Below, in pieces: positions 1 through 9,794 of a DNA stretch of 64,000 nucleotides. This stretch comes from Psychrobacter sp. Pi2-52 (GTDB lineage Bacteria; Pseudomonadota; Gammaproteobacteria; Pseudomonadales; Moraxellaceae): the NCBI RefSeq assembly GCF_904846705.1, contig NZ_CAJHBS010000017.1:1-64000 (forward strand), written 5' to 3'. The notes under the pieces were generated by a model, which worked only from the letters and a program-made list of their open reading frames with translations, did not search any database and was not told the origin of the DNA. The position numbers and the translations under genes were made by a program. Position 1 is the stretch's first letter, and every line of letters starts with the position of its first letter.

Positions 1-670
1 GTAAAACATCTTGTGCAGAGAGCGCGGAGACATCAGGCATGCATAACGCCATCGCATGTAGCACAGAAGAGCGATGCGTATATAAAATTCCTTTAGGGTT
101 ACCGGTAGTTCCTGAGGTGTAGCATAAAGAGCTGGCTGTTGCTTCATCAAATTGAGGCCAGTCAAAGTCAGTCGAGTTTTCTGCTAATAGCTCATCAAAG
201 AACAGTACATTAGGCAGTTTTTCGACGATACTATCATCTCGATCACTTAGACAAATGAAGTGTTCAACACCTTTGATATGCTCTTTGATTGCCATAATTA
301 GCGGTAGGAAAGTAGTATCAAAAAATAGTACACGATCATCAGCGTCATTGATAATGTAGCTAAGCTGCTCAGGGAACAAACGTGGATTGATAGTATGGCA
401 AACCATGCCACTGCCTGAAATGGCATACCAAGCTTCTAAATGACGTCGATTATTCCAAGCCAAAGTTGCTATGCGTTCTGATGATTTAAGACCCAGTGTA
501 GCCAATGCATTGGCCAATCGTTTTGAGTTATCTGAGACAGTACGCCAATTGGTATGAGTCATCTGTCCATCGACTTCTTTGGACAAAACCGCCGTATCGC
601 CATGATAACGGGCAGCGTGTTCGATTAGACCACTGATCAGCAATGGCTGGTACATCATTTTCCCTAACAT
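1..670 (-). CDS. AlkK-like medium/long-chain acyl-CoA ligase, N-terminal part (cut by window edge)
   Basis: This is the first 223 residues of an ANL-superfamily acyl-CoA synthetase; the rest lies beyond base 1. Such enzymes activate fatty acids with ATP to acyl-AMP and then to acyl-CoA in the cytoplasm, feeding beta-oxidation. The AMP-binding P-loop YTSGTTGNPKG is present near residue 185. The surrounding residues (WNNRRHLEAWYAISG, MVCHTINPRLF) follow the AlkK-type medium-chain ligases more closely than FadD. The start reads MLGKMM and has AGGGA about 7 nt upstream. The gene is transcribed away from ssrA. Chain-length preference cannot be read from this part. Confidence 0.88.
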   Translation of the reverse strand, partial: MLGKMMYQPLLISGLIEHAARYHGDTAVLSKEVDGQMTHTNWRTVSDNSKRLANALATLGLKSSERIATLAWNNRRHLEAWYAISGSGMVCHTINPRLFPEQLSYIINDADDRVLFFDTTFLPLIMAIKEHIKGVEHFICLSDRDDSIVEKLPNVLFFDELLAENSTDFDWPQFDEATASSLCYTSGTTGNPKGILYTHRSSVLHAMALCMPDVSALSAQDVL

Positions 671-921
671 AATACATTCCCTGTAGTTATTTGAAAGTCC
701 GCTTATTCTTGCTACTGCATCGCCTGATGCGAAGAATAGGCCTCAACTAAGAATAATCAGAATTATTCTTTAAGACAAGCTAATATTATGTTCTCTATAG
801 ACAACAAAAAATTGTGACTTAACTTCAAAAACTTAATGATTACTCTATATAAATAGTTCTTATTTTCTCATCAAAAATTCATTAGCATCATGACTCGCTT
901 AATTGACCATAAAATTTGGAC

Positions 922-956
922 AAAAAAATCCGACCACCTAAGTGATCGGATTTTTA
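922..956 (-). terminator. Rho-independent terminator after ssrA
   Basis: On the minus strand an ATCCGATCACTTAGGTGGTCGGAT-type stem is followed by a run of T. It lies just beyond the tmRNA 3' end. A-rich sequence on the other side makes it potentially bidirectional. Confidence 0.8.
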
Positions 957-961
957 ATGTT

Positions 962-1320
962 TGGTGGAGATGGCGGGAGTTGAACCCGCGTCCGCCAGCA
1001 TTACGCTCATGAATCTACATGTTTAGTTTCTGTCTTTAGTTTTAATCCGCACCGATCCGACAGTCAGGATGGATTGGACGATTCTCTACTTTTGAACCCA
1101 AGCAATTGAGACAATCACTTGTGGCGAGCCTACATGCGGACGCTTCAACTTAGTTAACCAACTGTAGGTGATCAGCAACTAAGTAAGCAGGGTTTAAGCT
1201 GCTAGAGCGTAAGTTTCGTCGTTTGCGACTATAACAATATATGTTTGATTAACGAGAGGACATACACTCTCGACATGCATCATTGAGTTTCATCACCAGC
1301 GTCGAAGCCAGAACATCCCC
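962..1320 (-). ncRNA. ssrA: Transfer-messenger RNA (tmRNA)
   Basis: tmRNA rescues ribosomes stalled on broken mRNAs: it acts as a tRNA-Ala mimic and then as a short message for a degradation tag. On the minus strand the 5' end reads GGGGATGTTCTGGCTTCGAC, and the 3' end carries the T-arm sequence GGGTTCAACTCCCGCC followed by ATCTCCACCA, both hallmarks of the tRNA-like domain. The internal reading frame at 1226-1194 encodes ANDETYALAA and then a stop, differing from the E. coli tag by N5 to T. The mature length is about 359 nt, normal for one-piece tmRNA. CCA is encoded in the DNA. It has its own promoter and terminator. Confidence 0.97.
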
Positions 1321-1333
1321 AATAAGACTGGCT

Positions 1334-1363
1334 ATTATATAGGAGATATCGGTTAGGTTTCAA
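1334..1363 (-). promoter_or_regulatory. Sigma70 promoter of ssrA
   Basis: On the minus strand, TTGAAA (1363-1358) and TATAAT (1339-1334) are separated by 18 nt. The predicted transcript start lies about 6-8 nt before the mature 5' end, as expected for a processed tmRNA precursor. Confidence 0.75.
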
Positions 1364-1405
1364 CCTATAAGTAGCCTGCATTACATTACGTTACAGCTTA
1401 ATGGG

Positions 1406-2077
1406 CTATGCTAAAACAGTGTTTAACCATTTGCCGATATTTTGAATCTGCGGCATACAGACTTGATGTGCCATCGGATACGTATTATAAGACACATTAT
1501 AGTCCTTTGCCGACAATAACTGCTGGGCTTGCTCACCTAGGATGACAGGTACGACTGGATCATGAGAACCATGTTCAATCAAAATCGGCATGTCTTTATT
1601 GGCAGCACTATACTCAATATTGTCATTGGTTGCTAAGTAGGTAGAGAGCGTCATCAAGCCAGCCAAACGTTCTGGATAACCAAGTGCCACATGATACGCA
1701 ACTGCCCCGCCCTGCGAAAACCCTGCGATAACGATATGCTCTGGTAACACGCCGCGCTCTATCTCACGACTGATCAAATCTTGTATCTGCTGAGCAGACT
1801 CTTCAATTTGAGCCACATCTACTTTACGCTCCAGACTCATCTCTATGATGTCGTACCATGCTGGCATCACCATGCCACCATTTACCGTGACTGGGCGTTT
1901 AGGGGCATGTGGGAAGATAAAACGTACTGCCATATCATCAGCCAAGCCAAGCTGCGGTACCACTGGCTCAAAATCATGACCGCTAGCACCTAAGCCATGT
2001 AGCCAAATCACTGCGCGATCTATCTTTTTTTGAGAGGGATTGTGCTCAACGACTACGGCGTCTAAATAGTTACTCAT
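1406..2077 (-). CDS. Carboxylesterase/lysophospholipase-type alpha/beta hydrolase
   Basis: A 223-residue cytoplasmic serine esterase of the carboxylesterase-2 (phospholipase/carboxylesterase, EstB) family, which cleaves short acyl esters and possibly lysophospholipids. The catalytic triad is visible: Ser121 in GFSQGG, Asp173 in HGSHDPVVP and His204 in PMAHQV. The oxyanion-hole motif LHGLGASG is at residues 26-33. I chose the start MSNYLDAV because AAGGA sits 7 nt upstream; an upstream in-frame ATG would add 19 residues but has no good ribosome site. The length is normal for the family. It stands alone and diverges from the next gene. The physiological substrate is unknown. Confidence 0.88.
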   Translation of the reverse strand: MSNYLDAVVVEHNPSQKKIDRAVIWLHGLGASGHDFEPVVPQLGLADDMAVRFIFPHAPKRPVTVNGGMVMPAWYDIIEMSLERKVDVAQIEESAQQIQDLISREIERGVLPEHIVIAGFSQGGAVAYHVALGYPERLAGLMTLSTYLATNDNIEYSAANKDMPILIEHGSHDPVVPVILGEQAQQLLSAKDYNVSYNTYPMAHQVCMPQIQNIGKWLNTVLA

Positions 2078-2507
2078 AGTTATCCTTAATAATGTAGTGA
2101 GATATGCCTTAAGCATTTCTATATTTTTTGCCAAAATAATGTGTGTGTCATTATATGGTCAATATCATCTGTTAGTTTGAGAGTATGGTCAATAGTGAGG
2201 TACTAAACGAACAATAGCAAAAATGAGAACAGTATAAGAAGACACGTATGATTTTACGACCGATAAGCTCAATACTATCAAGTGTAAATACTGTTAGCTG
2301 TCTATTCTTTAGTACATGTGCCTACAATTGTATCCGCATTAATGATAAGTTCTTACAAGACCAAATTCTTACACGGCTAAGCTTTTACAAGAATGCACGA
2401 CCCTTAGCTTCTTTTGGCAAGTAGCAACCAATAGTCAAACGTTAATTTTTCAATTCCTATCCATACGTCTGATGGGATTTTTTTATAATTTTGCAGGAAC
2501 ATTTTAC
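2078..2507. other. Divergent intergenic region, 430 bp
   Basis: This lies between the carboxylesterase (leftward) and the phosphodiesterase lipoprotein (rightward), so it must carry both promoters. It is AT-rich. I could not single out a convincing promoter, operator or small gene. Confidence 0.5.
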
Positions 2508-3866
2508 ATGACAATTTCTAATAAATCAGCGCTTGAGCTGAGTAAACAGACGCCGGCTAAGGTTAATAAGATTAATCTCGCCTTACCTTTAACGCTGATC
2601 AGCTCATTATTGATAGTAGGCTGCACTACCGATAGCCGCTCAGTGCTCACATCAAAAGCCCCTTTATCGACAGCGCAACCGCAATCGTCCTTACCTGTCG
2701 CATATACCTATGGAGTGCGTCCGTTTTATCTGATAAATGATATGGATGAGGGACCACTAAAAGAAGAGCTACAGGCATGCAGAGGGCAACTGCCAAGTAA
2801 GACAGACTTCTCTATTGCGCATCGAGGTGCGCCATTACAGCTTCCTGAACATACTTATGATAGCTACGTGGCGTCAGCACAAATGGGTGCTGGCATCTTG
2901 GAATGTGATGTTGCTTTTACCAATGACGGTGAGCTTGTCTGTCGTCATGCCCAAAATGATTTGCACACCACTACTAATATATTAGCCACGCCGCTGGCCA
3001 AGCAATGTACCGTACCGCCCATCTTAGATGCTAAAGGCAAACTTACCAATGCCGATAGTATCGAATGTCGCACCTCAGATATCAGCGCTGCTCAGTTTAA
3101 AACCTTGACGGGTAAGATGGATGCTGCCAATAAAAAAGCAACCAGCCTTAGTGAATATATGAATGCGACTGCGCCTTGGCGAACGGATTTGTATTCACAA
3201 AATGGTCAGGTAATGACGTTAAAAGAGCATATCGCGTTGGCACGCAAGCTAGGTATGAAGCACACGCCTGAGCTAAAAGCACCCGCCGTGACCATGCCGT
3301 TTAACGGCTATCGTTTGAACGATTATCGCCAACAGCTGATAGATACTTATAAGGCAGCAAATGTACCTGCAAGCGATGTATTTGCCCAGTCATTCAATAT
3401 AGAAGATCTTGATTACTGGATCAAAAACGAGCCAGCTTATGGGGCTAATGCCGTTTATCTGATTGATGACAGCAATGAGACCGCTAAGAGTAAAACATTT
3501 GATAAAAATGACGCAAGCACATGGAAGCATTCATTGGCTGATATCAAAGCACGTGGCATCAACACTATTGCTCCAGCCCTTTGGTTATTAGTCACTACTG
3601 ATGGTAAGGGAAATATGCAACCATCAGAATACGCAAAACAAGCCAAAGCCAATGGTCTAAACATCATTACTTGGTCGATAGAGCGTTCAGGACCATTAAC
3701 CGATGGTGGCGATTGGTACTATAGCGGTCTTAGCGATGCTATCAACAATGATGGTGATATGATGAATTATATTGACGTACTAGCGCAAGACGTCGGTGTC
3801 CAAGGTATTTTTTCAGACTGGCCCGCTACGGTGAGCTACTATGCCAACTGCAAAGGTCTTAAGTAG
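2508..3866 (+). CDS. Glycerophosphodiester phosphodiesterase family lipoprotein
   Basis: A 452-residue GDPD-fold protein likely to hydrolyse glycerophosphodiesters (deacylated phospholipid headgroups) to glycerol-3-phosphate outside the cytoplasm. The N-terminus has a hydrophobic stretch ending in a lipobox (LLIVGC, Cys39), so it is probably a lipoprotein, though the n-region is unusually long (about 22 residues). The catalytic HR pair is in FSIAHRGAP and the metal-binding E-x-D in ILECDVAFT; the C-terminal [10 protein letters not shown] strand is typical of GlpQ-like enzymes. The start MTISNK was preferred because AGGAA precedes it by about 9 nt; an earlier in-frame ATG adds 12 residues. A terminator follows at 3915. 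Confidence 0.88.
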   Translation: MTISNKSALELSKQTPAKVNKINLALPLTLISSLLIVGCTTDSRSVLTSKAPLSTAQPQSSLPVAYTYGVRPFYLINDMDEGPLKEELQACRGQLPSKTDFSIAHRGAPLQLPEHTYDSYVASAQMGAGILECDVAFTNDGELVCRHAQNDLHTTTNILATPLAKQCTVPPILDAKGKLTNADSIECRTSDISAAQFKTLTGKMDAANKKATSLSEYMNATAPWRTDLYSQNGQVMTLKEHIALARKLGMKHTPELKAPAVTMPFNGYRLNDYRQQLIDTYKAANVPASDVFAQSFNIEDLDYWIKNEPAYGANAVYLIDDSNETAKSKTFDKNDASTWKHSLADIKARGINTIAPALWLLVTTDGKGNMQPSEYAKQAKANGLNIITWSIERSGPLTDGGDWYYSGLSDAINNDGDMMNYIDVLAQDVGVQGIFSDWPATVSYYANCKGLK

Positions 3867-3914
3867 GTTTTCGCTTAGTCTATTAATAGACAGTCATGCT
3901 TAATCTTCGTTACC

Positions 3915-3947
3915 AAGGCCAGCTTACCCATTGAGCTGGCCTTTTTG
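3915..3947 (+). terminator. Rho-independent terminator after the phosphodiesterase gene
   Basis: A 10-bp stem, AAGGCCAGCT/AGCTGGCCTT, with a 9-nt loop followed by TTTTTG. Confidence 0.85.
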
Positions 3948-4098
3948 TTGAATGTATTAAAATAATTACATCACAAACTGTCCACTTAACACCCTACTTT
4001 TCCATTAACTTTTCACACCATTTGACTCGTGGCAGCAAGAGCAACCTGCTGTTTTGTGCTACGATAATTTACTAAGCTTATAAGACGATGTAGAGACT

Positions 4099-4878
4099 AT
4101 GACCCATATTTTACTGGTAGAAGATGATCCTGCGATCGCGATGTCGCTTAAGGTCACCTGCAAGCGCGAAGGCTGGCAAATAACTTGGCTGGATAACGCC
4201 AGTAGCGTGTTACCCATGCTGCATAGTCATGAAGCACAAGATCTATCGGCGATCATTATGGATGTCGGTCTGCCAGACGGTGACGGCTTAAGTCTATGTC
4301 AACAAATACGTCATACACCTGATATCGACGCCTTAAAAGATTTGCCTATCGTGTTTTTGACCGCGCGTAGCGATGAGGTCGATCGGATTTTGGGGTTGGA
4401 GATGGGTGGTGACGACTATTGCGCAAAACCCTTTAGTCCACGTGAATTGGTCGCGCGTTTAAAAGCCATTTGGCGCCGTGAACAGCTGATTCAGCAGTCA
4501 AGCTCTCATACTACAAATTCAGATGACAGTACTGATACTACTTCCTCGAATAACCTATCAGGACAGGCATTAACGTTTGAAAATCAATCTGGCGTTTGGC
4601 ATTATCAACCGCTCAACTATTCATTAACGTGGCAAGAGCAAAAGCTTGAGCTTAGCAATACAGAACGCAAAATTTTGCTGACACTATTACAAGCGCCGCA
4701 GCAAGTCTTTAGCCGTGAGCAATTGCTTAGCGCAGTAAGCGACTATCCTGACCACCGCTTAGCACGCACGATAGACAGTCATATCAAATCAATTCGTAAA
4801 CAGCTCGCTATGGTAGATGCTAATGTCGATGTCATCCATACGCATCGCGGACTGGGTTACGCACTATGTCCCGCTTAA
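4099..4878 (+). CDS. creB: CreB-type response regulator
   Basis: A 259-residue OmpR/PhoB-family DNA-binding response regulator. The receiver domain (about 1-120) has the acidic pocket VEDD, phospho-acceptor Asp55 in IIMDVGLPDGDG and Lys110 in CAKPFSPREL. The run FLTARSDEVDRILGLEMGGDDY is nearly the CreB signature rather than that of PhoB or OmpR. The winged-helix domain (about 165-259) contains LSNTERKILLTLLQ and ARTIDSHIKSIRKQL. A Ser/Thr/Asp-rich linker (about 132-152) joins the two. In E. coli CreBC responds to growth on fermentation products and activates creD and metabolic genes. It is followed after 16 nt by its kinase, so the two form an operon. Confidence 0.87.
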   Translation: MTHILLVEDDPAIAMSLKVTCKREGWQITWLDNASSVLPMLHSHEAQDLSAIIMDVGLPDGDGLSLCQQIRHTPDIDALKDLPIVFLTARSDEVDRILGLEMGGDDYCAKPFSPRELVARLKAIWRREQLIQQSSSHTTNSDDSTDTTSSNNLSGQALTFENQSGVWHYQPLNYSLTWQEQKLELSNTERKILLTLLQAPQQVFSREQLLSAVSDYPDHRLARTIDSHIKSIRKQLAMVDANVDVIHTHRGLGYALCPA

Positions 4879-4894
4879 CGGTGGCTGCTAGTTT

Positions 4895-6691
4895 ATGAAT
4901 AATAAAATCAATCCTGCTGAGAATGATATTCATAATGACCAAAGCAATTGGTATGCCAAACTGCATCCTATTGGTACTGCTCAGCAAGCCCCTAAACGCA
5001 AACGACTGCTCAATTTAAGTATATTTTTTAGAATTTGGCTAGCCGTTGCGTTGGTGCTCGTCATATGCGGCGTGGTCGTGTTTACTCAGTTGTTTGGCTA
5101 CGTTAAGCCAACCGCGCAGCAAGTCATCGAGGACACGCTCTTAGACACCAGTAAATTACTCGCGGCCAGTCTACACGTGCCGTTATCTACAGGACAGTTG
5201 TATGACGAGGAATATCAATCGCAACTTGATGCGGCATTTGTCGGCATGCCAGCGATGGGCGAAACGCTCAGTCCTGTCGATCAAACCAAAAGCTACAGTA
5301 GCTTTCGCGTATATGTGACAGACAGTAGCGGCATCGTCATTTATGACTCATTACCCAAACCTGATAATAATGAAGGGCAGAACTATGGACGCTGGAACGA
5401 TGTCTATCTCACGTTAAAAGGACAATACGGCGCAAGAAGCACGCTGCGAGATTATCAGCGGCGCGATGGTTCAGTCATGTATGTGGCTCAGCCCATCAAA
5501 AATCCGTCTGGAGATATCATCGGTGTGGTCAGTGTCGGTAAGCCTGTCGCTAGCGTATTGCCTTATTTAGATGATACGCGTAACCGTATGCTCATCACCG
5601 CACTACTTATCAGTATCGCCGCCCTTATACTGGCAGGTCTAGTAGCATGGTGGCTCAAGCAGAGCATTACTTTAGTGACTCAATATACTAGCGCGCTGGC
5701 AGAAGACACCAAAAAGCCCTATTTCTATCTAGGTCATGAATTAAATAGCCTGACCGATACTATCGAGACCATGAAGCATCGACTCGAAAACCGTGCTTAC
5801 GTCACCGATTACGTCCATACTTTGACCCATGAGCTAAAAAGCCCTTTGACCGCCATACGTGCCAGTAGCGAGCTGTTAGAGGACGATGGATTGGATGGCA
5901 ATAAACTGGATAATGAAGATCGGCAGATGCTTATTGAGACGGTTGGTGAGCAAAGCGTAAAAATGCAACAGCTCATCGACCGACTTCTGTTGCTGGCTAA
6001 AGTAGAACAGCCTACCTTTAAGCTCAACCGACAACTGACTCCCTTATTACCACTTTTGCAAAGCCTGATCAAAGATAATACAGCCAAGCAGCAACAGCAG
6101 AATCTATATCCTATCGATATATATATTGATAATAAGAATGTGACCAATACTGCAAACTTGCCAGCAGAAATACTGGTAGCGACTAGTGTGTATGCTGACC
6201 AATTTTGGTTAATACAGGTACTGCAAAATGTGCTTGATAATGCGATACACTTTGCAAATCGTACCGTTGAGATTTCATTGCATAGCACTGCTCGAACCGT
6301 CACTATCGATATATTCAATGATGGTAAGCTGCTACCCGAATATGCTGTCGCAAAAGCTTTTGAGCGTTACTTCAGCTTGTCTCATCAAAGCCAACCCTCA
6401 TCTCAAACAACTAATCACACAGACAGCAATGATCTATATACAGAGTCGGCAGATCCGACGACTGAGCCGAGGCAGACTGACCATAGTAGTAATACGCTTA
6501 AAAAAGGCACTGGCCTTGGTCTAACACTAGTGAAGCAAGTAATTGAACATCATGGTGGTCAGGTAGTCATCAATAATGTCCATGCCAATGATAATAAAGC
6601 TGGCACTGAAGAAGCTAGAGCTGATAAAACTGATACTGGTAAAAACCAGCGTTTTGGTGTGATGGTTAGTATTACCCTGCCCTTAGCTTGA
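4895..6691 (+). CDS. creC: CreC-type sensor histidine kinase
   Basis: A 598-residue inner-membrane kinase partnering CreB. Transmembrane segments at about 43-68 and 231-255 flank a periplasmic sensor carrying YGRWNDVYLTLKGQYGARST and VMYVAQPI, both typical of CreC. The H-box THELKSPLTAIRAS places the phosphorylated His at 312; the N-box is QNVLDNAIHFA and the G2 box is GTGLGLTLV. About 40 Ser/Thr/Gln/Asp-rich residues are inserted in the ATP-lid region between FERYFSL and GTGLGL (about 494-535), making it longer than E. coli CreC (474). The G1 box is reduced to IFNDGK. No creD follows. The assignment is good, but the signal sensed here is unknown. Confidence 0.86.
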   Translation: MNNKINPAENDIHNDQSNWYAKLHPIGTAQQAPKRKRLLNLSIFFRIWLAVALVLVICGVVVFTQLFGYVKPTAQQVIEDTLLDTSKLLAASLHVPLSTGQLYDEEYQSQLDAAFVGMPAMGETLSPVDQTKSYSSFRVYVTDSSGIVIYDSLPKPDNNEGQNYGRWNDVYLTLKGQYGARSTLRDYQRRDGSVMYVAQPIKNPSGDIIGVVSVGKPVASVLPYLDDTRNRMLITALLISIAALILAGLVAWWLKQSITLVTQYTSALAEDTKKPYFYLGHELNSLTDTIETMKHRLENRAYVTDYVHTLTHELKSPLTAIRASSELLEDDGLDGNKLDNEDRQMLIETVGEQSVKMQQLIDRLLLLAKVEQPTFKLNRQLTPLLPLLQSLIKDNTAKQQQQNLYPIDIYIDNKNVTNTANLPAEILVATSVYADQFWLIQVLQNVLDNAIHFANRTVEISLHSTARTVTIDIFNDGKLLPEYAVAKAFERYFSLSHQSQPSSQTTNHTDSNDLYTESADPTTEPRQTDHSSNTLKKGTGLGLTLVKQVIEHHGGQVVINNVHANDNKAGTEEARADKTDTGKNQRFGVMVSITLPLA

Positions 6692-6926
6692 GAATAATAA
6701 CCTATAGTCGATTCAATTTAAGAGTAGTACAAGGCAACCGAATGCAGATATATATGTGATACTTCAAGCGAGGTTAACGCTGTAATACTTTTATAGTGGA
6801 ATGACTATATAACAGTTCATCAACTTTCCATCATGACTACACAGGATTTCTACTTCATTGTTTTACGATAGCACTAGGATCTATTGAACCGTCAAATTCG
6901 TAAAGCAAATTAGGAGTAGAAAATCT

Positions 6927-7127
6927 ATGTCACATCAATTAACGGATAACCCTATTATCAAGAGCCTAATCGGCTTTAGCCGTCATCATTGTACACAGAC
7001 ATTAACGAGCCAAAGCGTTGATAGTATTGAGTTTGGTCATTGGCTAGCGATTCCTAGTCAGCGGTTATTATTGGTATTTCGACATCAGCAGTGTGTGGCT
7101 ATTGATGAGTATCAACTGGCAGCCTAA
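6927..7127 (+). CDS. Small hypothetical protein, 66 residues
   Basis: An unrecognised short protein beginning MSHQLTDNPIIKSLIGFSRH, with no signal peptide or membrane segment. TAGGAG lies about 11 nt upstream, which supports translation. It sits 235 bp after creC, possibly as a separate transcript, and ends about 60 bp before a terminator shared with aroC. It has the usual local codon flavour. It might be a lineage-restricted gene, and I do not assign a function. Confidence 0.5.
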   Translation: MSHQLTDNPIIKSLIGFSRHHCTQTLTSQSVDSIEFGHWLAIPSQRLLLVFRHQQCVAIDEYQLAA

Positions 7128-7187
7128 TACTTTGCTCGCTCAACACATTAACTGTATTTAGGTAATACCTGTATTTTATTTGGACAT

Positions 7188-7240
7188 AAAAAAGCCCTTT
7201 ATCATTTCTAGTATTAAACTACTGGAAACAACAAAGGGCT
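7188..7240 (-). terminator. Terminator between the 66-residue gene and aroC
   Basis: On the minus strand AGCCCTTTGTT pairs with the AAAGGGCT arm and is followed by TTTTTT. A second small hairpin (CTAGTATT/ACTACTGG region) lies in the loop. The T-run serves aroC. Confidence 0.75.
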
Positions 7241-7261
7241 GATTACTCTACGACAAAAATA

Positions 7262-8365
7262 CTAAGTAATCGATTGTACTGGCGGCTTTACGTCGGCGTT
7301 TTGACCACGGTGACGCAGATAATGATCAAGCACTACAATCGCTAGCATCGCTTCGGCAATGGGCGTAGCACGCACACCAACGCAAGGATCATGACGACCC
7401 TTAGTCAGCATATCGACTGCCTCACCTTGAGTGTTGATGCTCTTGCCAGCAGTGGTAATACTAGACGTTGGTTTTAGCGCAATACTCACACGGATATCTT
7501 GCCCTGATGAGATCCCGCCCAAGACACCACCAGCATGGTTGGCTGCAAATCCATCTGGGGTCAGCTCATCACGAGCGCTATGTCCGAATTGACCTGCCAC
7601 CGCCATCCCATCGCCAATCTCGACGCCTTTCACCGCATTGATACTCATCATCGCATGAGCGATATCTGCATCTAAACGATCAAATACTGGCTCGCCTAAG
7701 CCTACTGGCACACCGCTCGCAATGATATCAAGGCGCGCACCGCAACTGGTGCCTTCACGGCGCAAGTTATCAATCAAGGTTTCAAAACGGCCAATCGCTT
7801 CTTTGTCTGCACAAAAGAACGGATTGCTATTTACAAATTCCCAATCAATTTGGCTTGGGTCTAAGACATTACTATGCTCATTGCCAATCTGAGTCACGTG
7901 ACCACGAATTTGCACGCCTAGACGTTCTTGCAAATACTTCTTTGCGATAGCACCAGCTGCTACACGCATAGCCGTCTCACGCGCTGACGAACGACCGCCA
8001 CCACGATAGTCACGGAAGCCATATTTCATACTATAAGTATAGTCAGCGTGTCCAGGACGGAAAGTATCTTTGATATCGCTATAGTCTTTAGATTTTTGAT
8101 TGGTATTGCGAATCAATAAACCGATAGACGTACCTGTGGTTTTGCCTTCAAATACGCCAGAGATAATCTCAACTTCATCAGACTCACGGCGCTGGGTTGA
8201 ATACTTAGACGTACCCGGTTTGCGACGATCCAAATCTACTTGTAGGTCGTCTGCAGATAATGCTAAACCTGGTGGTACGCCATCAACGATGGCCATAAGG
8301 CCTGCGCCATGTGACTCACCGCAAGTGGTGACCGTAAAAACCTGCCCAATACTATTGCCTGCCAT
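7262..8365 (-). CDS. aroC: Chorismate synthase
   Basis: A 367-residue enzyme of the last shikimate step: anti-1,4-elimination of phosphate from 5-enolpyruvylshikimate-3-phosphate to chorismate, using reduced FMN. Family signatures are GESHG (16-20), [20 protein letters not shown] and [10 protein letters not shown], plus the C-terminal [18 protein letters not shown]. The length matches bifunctional-independent bacterial AroC. The start MAGNSIGQ has AAGGA 8 nt upstream. It lies 145 bp downstream of prmB on the same strand, the same pairing as in E. coli (prmB-aroC), so cotranscription is likely. Confidence 0.97.
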   Translation of the reverse strand: MAGNSIGQVFTVTTCGESHGAGLMAIVDGVPPGLALSADDLQVDLDRRKPGTSKYSTQRRESDEVEIISGVFEGKTTGTSIGLLIRNTNQKSKDYSDIKDTFRPGHADYTYSMKYGFRDYRGGGRSSARETAMRVAAGAIAKKYLQERLGVQIRGHVTQIGNEHSNVLDPSQIDWEFVNSNPFFCADKEAIGRFETLIDNLRREGTSCGARLDIIASGVPVGLGEPVFDRLDADIAHAMMSINAVKGVEIGDGMAVAGQFGHSARDELTPDGFAANHAGGVLGGISSGQDIRVSIALKPTSSITTAGKSINTQGEAVDMLTKGRHDPCVGVRATPIAEAMLAIVVLDHYLRHRGQNADVKPPVQSIT

Positions 8366-8510
8366 AACTGTCCTTAAACAAGTAAACGCTACTGATGACT
8401 ATTTGACCAATCACTCATGGTTATTGCTTGTGTTGCTTATAATGAGTGATTGTAGTTGTTGCTTATAGTTTCGGCTCATGCAGCCGACGTCTATTTAACC
8501 TAATATTTGT

Positions 8511-9683
8511 CTACTGAAGGCTATCTAATAGCTGAACATAAGAGGCAAACAATTGACGGTTTGAGACTAGCTCATCATAGGTAATCGCAAAGACACCATG
8601 CCCGCCATGTGCAAACTTCAACCAATCAAACTGGATTTCAGGATAGGCTTGTTTTAGGGCCCATTCGCTGTCACCTACCTCACAGATCAGTAAACCATCT
8701 GGGCTAAGGTAATCTGGCGCTTCAAATAAGATACGATGTACCAAATCTAAGCCATCTTGACCAGCTGCTAGTGCATGCTCAGGCTCATATAAGAACTCAG
8801 GCGGCAAATCTGCCATGATAGCAGCGTCTACGTACGGCGGATTGGTGACGATAAGCTCATACTGGTTCTCAGCAGGTATCTTGGCAAACAAATCAGACTC
8901 GATTACGTTTACTTGATGGCCAAGGTCATGATGATCTACGTTGACCATTGCCACTTCTAATGCGCCTTTATCGATATCAACGGCATCGACCAACGCATCA
9001 ACGAAACGGGTAGCAAGCGCGATAGCGATACAACCAGAGCCAGTACACAAGTCCAAGATACGCTCAGGCTGCGACAACTGCTTTACATCTAAACCATGAT
9101 CATAGAATACCGCTGACTTTTCATTCGGGCTGACACCCAGTGGTTTGGCCAACTCGGTAACTTCAAAGTACGGATGGAACTGCTGACGAATCAACTCTGC
9201 AATCGGTGAACGAGGGATAAGAACACGCTCATCAACATAAAAAGGCAGGTCGCAGAAATACGATAAGTTAATCAAATAACTGAGTGGCTTACGCTCAGCG
9301 ATACGCTCTTCTAACAGCCCTAGTACCAACTGCTTCTCAGAGGTAGTCAGACGACAGTCTAAAATCTGCTCATTGGCAGACCAATCGAGAGACAAAGAAT
9401 GCAAGACAATGGCTGACGCTTCTGCAAACTCATCGGTCGTGCCTTGTGCAACAACGACGTCATAATTACGCAGCTGCGTGACTGAAAAACGAATAAAGTC
9501 GCGAATACTGACGAGCTGCTCACGTGCTTCGTTTAGCTCTGCATGTAAGTTAGCAAATTCATCGTGCTCACCAAGAAGTCCAGTCTCTAAATCATACTCC
9601 ATCTCACCGTCTAAGCCCTCAGACTCATCATTGAAGTATTGGTTTTGAAACTCTTCTGCACTCATTGTTTGGTCTTCTGACAT
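8511..9683 (-). CDS. prmB: Ribosomal protein L3 N5-glutamine methyltransferase
   Basis: A 390-residue SAM-dependent methyltransferase that modifies a Gln of ribosomal protein L3. The SAM-binding motif ILDLCTGSGCIAIA is at about 209-222 and the catalytic NPPY at 281-284, followed by the PrmB-type DLPPEFLYEPEHALAAG. The upstream VLIPRSPIAELI is diagnostic of PrmB over the release-factor enzyme PrmC. It is about 80 residues longer than E. coli PrmB: an acidic N-terminal extension (about 1-50) and an insertion of roughly 30 residues before the SAM motif. AAGGTG precedes the ATG by about 6 nt. It heads the prmB-aroC unit. Confidence 0.93.
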   Translation of the reverse strand: MSEDQTMSAEEFQNQYFNDESEGLDGEMEYDLETGLLGEHDEFANLHAELNEAREQLVSIRDFIRFSVTQLRNYDVVVAQGTTDEFAEASAIVLHSLSLDWSANEQILDCRLTTSEKQLVLGLLEERIAERKPLSYLINLSYFCDLPFYVDERVLIPRSPIAELIRQQFHPYFEVTELAKPLGVSPNEKSAVFYDHGLDVKQLSQPERILDLCTGSGCIAIALATRFVDALVDAVDIDKGALEVAMVNVDHHDLGHQVNVIESDLFAKIPAENQYELIVTNPPYVDAAIMADLPPEFLYEPEHALAAGQDGLDLVHRILFEAPDYLSPDGLLICEVGDSEWALKQAYPEIQFDWLKFAHGGHGVFAITYDELVSNRQLFASYVQLLDSLQ

Positions 9684-9764
9684 ATCGCACCTTGTGGATT
9701 AACTGCTAGCGGGTTAAATTGCTTTCTGCTAAAAATCGTTATATTAAATAAAATTCAGTCATAC

Positions 9765-9794
9765 ATTATAGACGTAAACCTCTAGTAGCGCCAA
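9765..9794 (-). promoter_or_regulatory. Candidate sigma70 promoter of prmB-aroC
   Basis: On the minus strand, TTGGCG (9794-9789) and TATAAT (9770-9765) are 18 nt apart. They lie about 80 nt upstream of the prmB ATG. Confidence 0.5.

Noticed and set aside
4000..4060. CreB binding tag upstream of creB
   Set aside because: TTCAC occurs once, but the second half-site is mismatched and at the wrong distance.
5809..6318. Long open frame antisense to creC
   Set aside because: It lies wholly inside a well-supported gene on the other strand; its composition (Ser/Cys/Leu-rich) is that of a reverse reading.
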